From: Chroococcidiopsidaceae cyanobacterium CP_BM_RX_35
GTDB lineage: Bacteria; Cyanobacteriota; Cyanobacteriia; Cyanobacteriales; Chroococcidiopsidaceae
Assembly: GCA_019242465.1 (NCBI GenBank)
Contig: JAFAVL010000320.1
Location: 1-8,842, forward strand
Direction: 5' to 3'
DNA: 8,842 bases
Shown here: one piece after another, positions 1-4,315 of the stretch
Layout of the letters: each line of letters starts with the position of its first letter
Numbering within the stretch: the stretch's first letter is position 1
Program-made: the position numbers and the translations under genes
Notes under the pieces: model-generated
The model's input: only the letters and a program-made list of their open reading frames with translations
Told to the model about the DNA's origin: nothing
The model's database searches: none

Positions 1-2
1 CC

Positions 3-62
3 AACATTGTTGTCATCAAAATACTAATTCCTGAGCGACTATTTGAGGATTATTTGCATTAG
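3..62 (+). CDS. possible 3' end of an upstream gene (partial)
   Basis: Reading frame 3 is open from the window edge to a TAG at 60-62 and would encode a 19-residue tail, NIVVIKILIPERLFEDYLH. The other two plus-strand frames close sooner. The stretch is too short to show real coding potential, so this is only a possible truncated end of a gene that starts outside the window. Confidence 0.2.
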   Translation, partial: NIVVIKILIPERLFEDYLH

Positions 63-69
63 CTAATAT
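42..69 (+). promoter_or_regulatory. possible sigma70-type promoter of the first operon
   Basis: A TTTGAG hexamer (42-47) and a TAATAT hexamer (64-69) are separated by 16 bases. They lie 80 bases upstream of the first well-supported start codon at 151. The -35 match is weak, so this is a reading by eye only. Confidence 0.25.
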
Positions 70-150
70 TGTACAGGATGCTGACGAGACAAGGGTTTTA
101 CCTCACCACTACTTCCATATCACTACCTAAATTCTGAATTTGGGGGAAAT

Positions 151-432
151 ATGCAGGATATTCAATCAGCTATTTCGAGCATTGTGAAAGTTGCTGAGCA
201 GCTCGACTACATCAAACGGCAAATTCAAAGCGACCAGATTTACTACGTCACCAGCATTTTAGAAAGTAACCCAGAGCCAGAGCAGCTTATTTTGCTGGGA
301 GCATATTTAGCTACCAAACAAATCATGTCTGCAACTGGACAGCATGAATCTATTCGTCGTCTCAAATGTCCAGTTGCATCAACTTTTAAAGAGTCAGCCA
401 AACTAAACCTTCATTTTGGTCAAAATCCTTAA
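151..432 (+). CDS. hypothetical protein, 93 aa, first gene of a small operon
   Basis: I do not recognise this protein. It is 93 residues, soluble and mostly helical in character, with no signal peptide or membrane segment. Residues 1-35 look amphipathic, and the middle (roughly 41-62, around EPEQLILLGAYLATKQIM) is a probable hydrophobic helix that could be an oligomer interface. The ATG at 151 is preceded by GGGGGA at 142-147, a good Shine-Dalgarno at short spacing, which supports the start. The next gene begins 35 bases after the stop on the same strand, which suggests co-transcription with the genes at 468, 689 and 1245. Small orphan clusters like this are common on cyanobacterial plasmids, and no function can be assigned. 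Confidence 0.6.
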   Translation: MQDIQSAISSIVKVAEQLDYIKRQIQSDQIYYVTSILESNPEPEQLILLGAYLATKQIMSATGQHESIRRLKCPVASTFKESAKLNLHFGQNP

Positions 433-467
433 ACGTTGGTACTAGTTAGAAACCTGGAGGTAGGAAT

Positions 468-686
468 ATGCAAAAACGACTCATCCAGATGGGGAATCAA
501 GGTTTTGATTTGAACGCCGTAGTTGGATGGCACTTTGCCTCTAATACTGAAGAGCCGATACTCAACTTGTATCTTGCTGACATTAGTAAGGTAATGCACT
601 TTCATGCAGAAGAAGCCGAAATTTTGCAGAAGTTGCTCACAGAATCCTCGCAACGTATCTCAATCAATTCACTACGGAGCAAGTAA
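468..686 (+). CDS. hypothetical protein, 72 aa
   Basis: Unrecognised 72-residue protein. The start is well supported by GGAGG at 456-460 with a 7-base spacer to ATG. The N-terminal half reads like a small beta-rich fold (GFDLNAVVGWHF, then PILNLYLAD), and the C-terminal half is helical (FHAEEAEILQKLLTESS). That pattern resembles small plasmid proteins in which strands precede a helix. There is no signal peptide or membrane segment. Its stop is only 2 bases before the next ATG at 689, so the two genes are very likely translationally coupled. A 74-residue ORF on the opposite strand (429-653) is an antisense shadow. Existence of the gene is fairly sure; its function is unknown. Confidence 0.65.
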   Translation: MQKRLIQMGNQGFDLNAVVGWHFASNTEEPILNLYLADISKVMHFHAEEAEILQKLLTESSQRISINSLRSK

Positions 687-688
687 TT

Positions 689-1225
689 ATGCATTCACAA
701 AATATTACTCACGAAGCTCAATGCCCAATTGCTTGCCCTTGCCCCTGTCCGCTCCCTTCAATTAGTGAGACTTGGGAGAATAGTTGGGGATTTACTGAGC
801 CTAATCCTAGTGATTACCTTAAGCCTGGTGAAATCATCCCTAGCCCAGGCGGTTATTTTCACTACGAGATTGTCTCATATCCATTTTCGAGACTGTTTCT
901 AGATTTTCGGGGACTAATTGCTCATGCTAAGGGACATGAGGTGGTTGACACGAGCGATCGCCACTTCTGGAAATGTTTGTTCTTACTACTAGCTCTGTCT
1001 GTAACCGAAGGTAAACTACATCTACCAGCTTGGTTATTACTAGGATTAACTGGGCAATTCATGCCCCATCTCGACAACAACGCTTGGCAGGGATGGCCAC
1101 TCTCGAAACCATCGCGATCACAGTCAGGTAATTTCCTCAGTTATTATCGTCGCTTACTCAATGGGGAAGCTGTTGAAATCTTTACAGTGCGGTGGAATCA
1201 CAAAAAGCCCGATCAAAATTACTAA
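689..1225 (+). CDS. hypothetical protein with Cys-Pro-rich N terminus, 178 aa
   Basis: Unrecognised 178-residue protein. The ATG lies 2 bases after the stop of the 468 gene, with GGAG at 676-679 as its ribosome binding site inside the end of that gene, so coupling is likely. Residues 12-22 form an unusual cysteine-proline run, CPIACPCPCPL, with cysteines at 12, 16, 18 and 20 that could bind metal. The middle has aromatic and Gly/Pro-rich sequence (for example GGYFHYE, 54-60). It is followed by two short hydrophobic stretches at about 93-104 (FWKCLFLLLALS) and 111-122, which are too short to be sure membrane spans. The C terminus is basic and aromatic. The frame carries a HIP1 octamer. No catalytic motif is visible. 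Confidence 0.6.
   Translation: MHSQNITHEAQCPIACPCPCPLPSISETWENSWGFTEPNPSDYLKPGEIIPSPGGYFHYEIVSYPFSRLFLDFRGLIAHAKGHEVVDTSDRHFWKCLFLLLALSVTEGKLHLPAWLLLGLTGQFMPHLDNNAWQGWPLSKPSRSQSGNFLSYYRRLLNGEAVEIFTVRWNHKKPDQNY
954..961. repeat. HIP1 octamer GCGATCGC
   Basis: This is a perfect copy of the highly iterated palindrome that is over-represented in many cyanobacterial genomes. It lies inside the 178-residue gene. It is useful here mainly as evidence of host lineage. Confidence 0.85.
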
Positions 1226-1244
1226 GAAAGGGATATTAAAGCTG

Positions 1245-1454
1245 ATGGAACGAAAAAGATTTGTCCTAGGGTTTGAAGTTGATGGCGATGAGGCTCAACT
1301 GAAAGAAGCCGAAGAGATGTTAAAAGCCTTTGCCGACGTACTTAATCAAGTGATGTGCAGGAATGTATCAAATATCAGATACAGCGTCGTAGAGCAGAAG
1401 CTCAAATTTCATAGCGAGGTCCAACTTCCCAAACTAAGCACCATGCCTCGCTAG
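1245..1454 (+). CDS. hypothetical protein, 69 aa
   Basis: Unrecognised small protein. The frame is open from an ATG at 1161, but that start overlaps the previous gene by 65 bases. The ATG at 1245 is a better choice because AAAGGGA at 1227-1233 provides a ribosome binding site and the start falls 19 bases after the previous stop. The resulting 69 residues begin MERKRFVLGFEVDGDEAQLKEAEEML and look like a strand (RFVLGFEV), a long acidic-basic helix (EAQLKEAEEMLKAFADVLNQV), then two further strands, a compact alpha/beta layout. It is probably the last gene of the first operon, since a 120-base gap with a hairpin follows. Confidence 0.55.
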   Translation: MERKRFVLGFEVDGDEAQLKEAEEMLKAFADVLNQVMCRNVSNIRYSVVEQKLKFHSEVQLPKLSTMPR

Positions 1455-1496
1455 CTCTCAAGTTTCCTCCTCAATAAACACATTGCTAGAAACCTG

Positions 1497-1528
1497 CTGC
1501 CTGATTTGATGTTGCATCGTTCAGGCAG
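1497..1528. repeat. inverted repeat / hairpin between two gene groups
   Basis: CTGCCTGA (1497-1504) and TCAGGCAG (1521-1528) are perfect 8-base complements. Inside the 16-base loop, GATG (1508-1511) and CATC (1515-1518) can pair again, giving a stacked hairpin. No T-tract follows, so it is not a standard intrinsic terminator. It could be an operator, an mRNA-processing or attenuation element, or a stabilising 3' structure for the upstream operon. Confidence 0.6.
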
Positions 1529-1544
1529 TTCGGTATTGAGATAA

Positions 1545-1554
1545 ATTCATGAAT
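1545..1554. repeat. 10-bp palindrome ATTCATGAAT
   Basis: A perfect 10-base palindrome lies 20 bases before the start codon of the 1575 gene. It may be part of a regulatory site for the Bet gene group, but a 10-base palindrome in AT-rich DNA could also be chance. Confidence 0.2.
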
Positions 1555-1574
1555 CAAAAAAAAGAAGATAGAAC

Positions 1575-1868
1575 ATGCAGACAACAACTGAACACTTACA
1601 AATTCGAGAACTAGAGTTAGACGGGCTACTCATTAAAATTGCTAGTCTACCCCTGTTTCAATATGCCGCCTCAGCAGATCACTTTTTTAAGGATGGACGT
1701 TGTAAGCTCCGTACCCTTGAAGAGCTTCAAGACCTCAAAGCACAGTATCAGCAAATTTATTTTAATTCGTCTACTACCGCAGAAGGTAAAAGGGTTATCT
1801 TTCACCACCTGCGAAAGCTGAGTAGCAGGATTGCGCGAATTCGATTCGATGGCAGAAAGTATTGCTGA
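1575..1868 (+). CDS. hypothetical protein upstream of bet, 97 aa
   Basis: Unrecognised 97-residue protein. The start has AAGAAGA at about 1561-1567 as an A-rich ribosome binding site. The sequence is charged and helical: an N-terminal helix around RELELDGLLIKIASLPLF, a central EELQDLKAQYQQIYF helix, and a basic C terminus (HHLRKLSSRIARIRFDGRKYC) rich in Arg and Lys that could contact nucleic acid. There is no signal peptide or membrane segment. It ends 17 bases before the bet start, so it is almost certainly in the same transcript. This is the position where an exonuclease or accessory protein of a phage recombination module might sit, but the protein is far too short to be a nuclease and no nuclease motif is seen. 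A 60-residue ORF inside it in another frame is a shadow. Confidence 0.6.
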   Translation: MQTTTEHLQIRELELDGLLIKIASLPLFQYAASADHFFKDGRCKLRTLEELQDLKAQYQQIYFNSSTTAEGKRVIFHHLRKLSSRIARIRFDGRKYC

Positions 1869-1885
1869 TTCTTTGATGGAAACTT

Positions 1886-2848
1886 ATGAGCAATTTGATT
1901 TCAACTACTAACACAACGCTTGTCAATCAAGATGCAATTACTCGTTTTACCTCAGAGCAGATCGATCTAATCAAGGGCACCGTTACTAATGGCACAACTG
2001 ATGATGAGCTGAAGCTGTTTCTTTACATGGCTACTCGCACCGGGCTCGATCCCTTCGCACGTCAGATCTATGCTATTAAGCGCAAGGGGAAGATGACTAT
2101 CCAGATCGGCATTGATGGCTACAGAGTGATTGCCGATCGCACTGGTCGTTATGCACCAGGAAGAGAGCCAGCATTCAGCTACGATGATGAAAGTAAGCTC
2201 AAGTCGGCAACAGCGTATGTCAAGAAGCTGGTGGGTAATACCTGGCATGAAGTAGCTGCTACTGCACACTGGGATGAGTTCTACCCTGGTGATGGGGAGA
2301 TAGGCTTCATGTGGCGACGCATGCCACATACCCTTTTGGCTAAAGTGGCTGAGTGCCAAGCCCTGCGTCGCGCTTTTCCGGCAGAACTATCAGGTTTGTA
2401 CAGTAATGAAGAAATGGCTCAGGCCGATCCTGATGCGGAAGAGCAAAATTGTATTCAGGAAGCTAATCCCATTAAATCAACCCAGTTTAACAATGGTCAG
2501 CTGCTCTCGCCTGCCGAGGTGAAAGTTAGCGCGGTATCTCCATCAGTAAGTGAAAATCCAAATCGAGAGCTACTCAAACGAGTAGGTAAGTTGACTGGTC
2601 ATAGTAACAAAGAGATTGCTGCCACATTGGAAACTAACTTTCCTGGTCTTAAAAGCAACCAGCTTGGTGAATCAGAAATCAAAGCGATTGTTGATGTTCT
2701 GTGCGTAGATGTAGCAGTCAGGAATGGCATGAATTCTATACAGGCTAGAACAACTTTTAACGAGTGGTTAGGGCAGCAACCCCAGGATTTAGGGAATGAG
2801 GAATTAGCTCGACATTGGATGAATGAGATTAAAGCCCCAGCTTTTTAG
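1886..2848 (+). CDS. bet: phage recombination protein Bet (RecT-family single-strand annealing protein)
   Basis: This 320-residue protein belongs to the RecT/Bet (lambda Red beta-like) family, which anneals complementary single-stranded DNA during exonuclease-coupled recombination in the cytoplasm. Family signatures, recognised by eye, are LFLYMATRTGLDPFARQIYA (45-63), QIGIDGYRVIADRTGRYA (73-90) and a conserved C-terminal part of the core, WRRMPHTLLAKVAECQALRR (143-162), followed by AFPAELSGLYSNEEM. The core ends near residue 180. A variable linker follows, then a helical tail (about 224-320) of the kind that in relatives contacts partner proteins such as SSB. The ATG at 1886 has only a weak GGA ribosome site and may rely on coupling to the gene ending 17 bases upstream. 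No exonuclease, RecA or SSB gene lies nearby. The family call is strong; the role of the tail is inferred. Confidence 0.93.
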   Translation: MSNLISTTNTTLVNQDAITRFTSEQIDLIKGTVTNGTTDDELKLFLYMATRTGLDPFARQIYAIKRKGKMTIQIGIDGYRVIADRTGRYAPGREPAFSYDDESKLKSATAYVKKLVGNTWHEVAATAHWDEFYPGDGEIGFMWRRMPHTLLAKVAECQALRRAFPAELSGLYSNEEMAQADPDAEEQNCIQEANPIKSTQFNNGQLLSPAEVKVSAVSPSVSENPNRELLKRVGKLTGHSNKEIAATLETNFPGLKSNQLGESEIKAIVDVLCVDVAVRNGMNSIQARTTFNEWLGQQPQDLGNEELARHWMNEIKAPAF

Positions 2849-2869
2849 TCTCCATGGATAGAATAGAAA

Positions 2870-3211
2870 ATGAAAGCAATGAGGCTACCAAATTCTGACC
2901 GCGCCTTCGTTAATCTGGCTAAGCTGCATGATTACTGTCTAAGCACGACTCATAGACGTGGTCAGAATAAGGCTCGTGTCTTTGCTGCTGCTCTTGGATT
3001 AACAGCTTCTGATGCAGAGACTCTCCGAGATGCCTTACTGATTGCTGCTTCTCGCTATGAAGCAACACCTACTGAATTAATCGAGTATGGTCAGTTGTAC
3101 GTGTTAGACTTTCCCATGAATGGACCTGCTGGACAGGCAATAGTCCGTAGCAGTTGGATCGTTCGCCTAGGAGAAGATTTTCCGCGATTGACAAGTTGCT
3201 ATGTTCTCTGA
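2870..3211 (+). CDS. DUF6883-like protein, 113 aa
   Basis: The sequence resembles the DUF6883 family, known from memory as short proteins of the pattern M-LPN-ERA..AKL.DYCL...H.RG..KARVFAAALGLTA. Here the corresponding segments are LPNSDRAFVNLAKLHDYCLS (6-25), KARVFAAALGLTASDAE (34-50), YGQLYVLDFPM (73-83) and a conserved C terminus with a tryptophan, RSSWIVRLGEDFPRLTSCYVL. Biochemical function is unknown. The family often sits next to DUF4926 genes, as here. The ATG at 2870 is 21 bases after bet and has only a weak A-rich ribosome site. The in-frame ATG at 2879 (MRLPNSDRA) matches the usual family N terminus and may be the true start. The protein is soluble, with no membrane segment, and is probably co-transcribed with bet. 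Confidence 0.75.
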   Translation: MKAMRLPNSDRAFVNLAKLHDYCLSTTHRRGQNKARVFAAALGLTASDAETLRDALLIAASRYEATPTELIEYGQLYVLDFPMNGPAGQAIVRSSWIVRLGEDFPRLTSCYVL

Positions 3212-3225
3212 AGGAAGTAGTTCAT

Positions 3226-3456
3226 ATGAATAACACGATTCACCTACTAGACGTTGTGGCATTGACCGAAGACCTGCCCGAACAAGACTTGGTTCGGGGT
3301 CAGGTCGGTACTGTTGTTGAACAACTGGCTCTCGATGCTTTTCTGGTTGAATTCAGCGATGAGCAGGGACGGACCTATGCAATGTTGCCCCTCAAGATGC
3401 AACAACTCATCGTTTTACATTTCGAGCCAAATGTAAGCCAGTTAGTAGGTAGATAA
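3226..3456 (+). CDS. DUF4926-like protein, 76 aa
   Basis: This is a small beta-rich protein matching the DUF4926 family pattern, with LLDVVALTEDLPEQDLVRGQ (6-25), then VGTVVE, and VEFSDEQGRTYAMLPL near the C terminus. The frame is open from 3154, but the ATG at 3226 is the better start: it follows AAGGAAG at 3211-3217, fits the family N terminus, and avoids overlapping the preceding gene. The spacing to the DUF6883-like stop is 14 bases, so the two form a tight pair at the end of the transcript. The strand-and-turn pattern with conserved glycines suggests a small barrel-like fold. Function is unknown. The pair could be a toxin-immunity or toxin-antitoxin-like module, which is inference from pairing and size only. 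Confidence 0.75.
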   Translation: MNNTIHLLDVVALTEDLPEQDLVRGQVGTVVEQLALDAFLVEFSDEQGRTYAMLPLKMQQLIVLHFEPNVSQLVGR

Positions 3457-3480
3457 TTCTAAAGGCTAGTACTTTTAGAA
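3457..3480. repeat. hairpin immediately after the DUF4926 stop codon
   Basis: TTCTAAAGG (3457-3465) pairs with CTTTTAGAA (3472-3480), giving 9 base pairs with one G-U and a 6-base loop. It begins at the base directly after the stop codon. It has no T-tract of its own, and the terminator lies 35 bases further on. It may protect the 3' end of the mRNA. Confidence 0.4.
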
Positions 3481-3514
3481 CAATCAGCAACTAACGCAAC
3501 CGAATACCTCTCCC

Positions 3515-3545
3515 GCTCCAGTTCGCTTCAAAGCTGGGGCTTTTT
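3515..3545 (+). terminator. intrinsic (Rho-independent) terminator of the bet group
   Basis: GCTCCAG (3515-3521) pairs with CTGGGGC (3534-3540), a 7-bp stem with one G-U and a 12-base loop, followed at once by five T residues (3541-3545). It closes the transcript running from about 1575 to 3456 and lies 24 bases before the next start codon. Confidence 0.8.
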
Positions 3546-3568
3546 CATTACCACTTAAGGACAAGAAC

Positions 3569-3838
3569 ATGAAAAGTCGTCCAGCAATTGCTCTTAAAGA
3601 CTGGTACACACTTGTTGCTGTTTGGGAATTCTACGACAAAAAATGGAGATTAGTCAAATTAGCTCGACTCCTAGAAGCAATGGCTTTATGTAATCAGCCA
3701 AAGCGATTGGTATTTCCTACTGATATTAATCCTAATGCTATTTGGAAAAAGTCACAAAGGGTGAGAGATGGGGAAAATACTAATCGAGCAGTATCCCAAG
3801 TTTATTCCTATTCAGGAATCACCTCAGTGTTGGGGTGA
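3569..3838 (+). CDS. hypothetical protein, 89 aa
   Basis: Unrecognised 89-residue protein. The start is supported by TAAGGACA about 9 bases upstream of the ATG. The N-terminal two thirds (KDWYTLVAVWEFYDKKWRLV, then KLARLLEAMALCNQPKRLVF) is aromatic and helical and looks like a real protein. The last 20 residues are polar and low in character. The gene directly follows the bet-group terminator, so it probably has its own promoter, although none is obvious in the 23 bases between. Its last 71 bases overlap another ORF (3768-3965) in a different frame, and the natural-looking sequence seems to continue in that second frame. This could be a real overlap, a frameshift, or a short gene ending in noise. 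Confidence 0.5.
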   Translation: MKSRPAIALKDWYTLVAVWEFYDKKWRLVKLARLLEAMALCNQPKRLVFPTDINPNAIWKKSQRVRDGENTNRAVSQVYSYSGITSVLG

Positions 3839-3965
3839 GTGGCTAAAGTTGCCTTTCCTGGTTTCCATTGGAATTAGTTCTCTCTGCACTTGCTCTGGCT
3901 TAGGAGAAGTCGAGGTTGATAATTTTTGTATCATCTTTTTTTCTCTGTCAAACAGGCTTCTGTAA
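3768..3965 (+). CDS. possible overlapping small gene, 65 aa
   Basis: This frame starts inside the 3' end of the 3569 gene. The ATG at 3768 has AAGG at 3757-3760 with an ideal 7-base spacer, which makes it more than a chance ORF. The product begins MGKILIEQYPKFIPIQ and goes on through CWGEWLKLPFLVSIGISSLC, containing a hydrophobic stretch of about 14 residues (27-40) and several cysteines. The last 20 residues look less convincing. No family is recognised. Alternatively this frame is the displaced C-terminal half of the 3569 gene after a frameshift. The call is tentative. Confidence 0.35.
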   Translation: MGKILIEQYPKFIPIQESPQCWGEWLKLPFLVSIGISSLCTCSGLGEVEVDNFCIIFFSLSNRLL

Positions 3966-3989
3966 CGAGTTATACTTATTTGTAACTCG
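3966..3989. promoter_or_regulatory. perfect dyad upstream of the winged-helix gene, possible operator
   Basis: CGAGTTA (3966-3972) and TAACTCG (3983-3989) are perfect inverted repeats, extendable by one G-U and one A-T pair to 9 bp. A TATACT hexamer that could be a -10 box lies inside (3971-3976). The dyad is 44 bases before the start of the 4033 gene, whose product looks like a DNA-binding protein, so autoregulation is a reasonable guess. No good -35 box is seen. Confidence 0.35.
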
Positions 3990-4009
3990 GTTGAGGCTAT
4001 CAGTCTTAA

Positions 4010-4019
4010 AACTGCAGTT
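4010..4019. promoter_or_regulatory. 10-bp palindrome AACTGCAGTT before the 4033 gene
   Basis: A perfect 10-base palindrome ends 13 bases before the ATG at 4033 and follows the larger dyad at 3966-3989. It could be a second half of an operator region or could mask the ribosome binding site. It is short enough to be chance. Confidence 0.2.
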
Positions 4020-4032
4020 CCTCTCAAGCATC

Positions 4033-4305
4033 ATGAATTTCTTTGATTGGAGTCGCTCTCATTCCTCTGCTTCCCCCAAGTCTGAAACCCAATCTGAACC
4101 AGGGACTATCGGGCAAGAGATATTGAAGACAATCTCGCGTTTAGGGGGAGAAGTCTCTTTAGGTCTTCTGAAGGACGAAACTGGGCTAAGTTATGCTGCC
4201 TTGGGACAAGAGCTCAAGCAACTCAAACGCGCTTCTCTCATAAAATCCGGTTTTTCACTAGCAGAAGGAGAGGCAAACCCTTTCTTAGTTTATCGTCTTC
4301 ACTAG
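4033..4305 (+). CDS. small winged-helix-like protein, 90 aa
   Basis: The frame is open from an upstream ATG at 3916, but the 39 extra residues are poor in character and cross the dyad at 3966-3989, so I choose the ATG at 4033. The first 23 residues are polar and likely disordered (Ser/Glu-rich). Residues 24-90 read like a winged helix-turn-helix: helix 1 (TIGQEILKTISRLGG, 25-39), helix 2 (LGLLKDETGL), recognition helix (SYAALGQELKQLKRASLI, 53-70), and a wing with two strands (KSGFSLAEGEANPFLVYRL). In relatives this fold binds DNA. The ribosome site is weak. The gene converges on the topoisomerase gene with only 10 bases between the stops. The exact family is not recognised; the fold call is by pattern. 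Confidence 0.55.
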   Translation: MNFFDWSRSHSSASPKSETQSEPGTIGQEILKTISRLGGEVSLGLLKDETGLSYAALGQELKQLKRASLIKSGFSLAEGEANPFLVYRLH

Positions 4306-4315
4306 AGAACTTTCG

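Noticed and set aside
429..653. 74-residue minus-strand ORF
   Set aside because: It is antisense to the 468-686 gene, which has the better ribosome site and operon context.
1161..1244. Longer start for the 69-aa protein
   Set aside because: It would overlap the preceding gene by 65 bases; the ATG at 1245 has a good ribosome site and follows the previous stop.
447..1496. Ten-base repeat TAGAAACCTG at 447-456 and 1487-1496
   Set aside because: The repeat is short, with no symmetry and differing flanks; it is likely chance.
1967..2359. 130-residue minus-strand ORF
   Set aside because: It is antisense to the conserved core of bet.
3154..3225. Longer start for the DUF4926-like protein
   Set aside because: It overlaps the DUF6883-like gene and adds a non-family basic leader; the ATG at 3226 has its own ribosome site.
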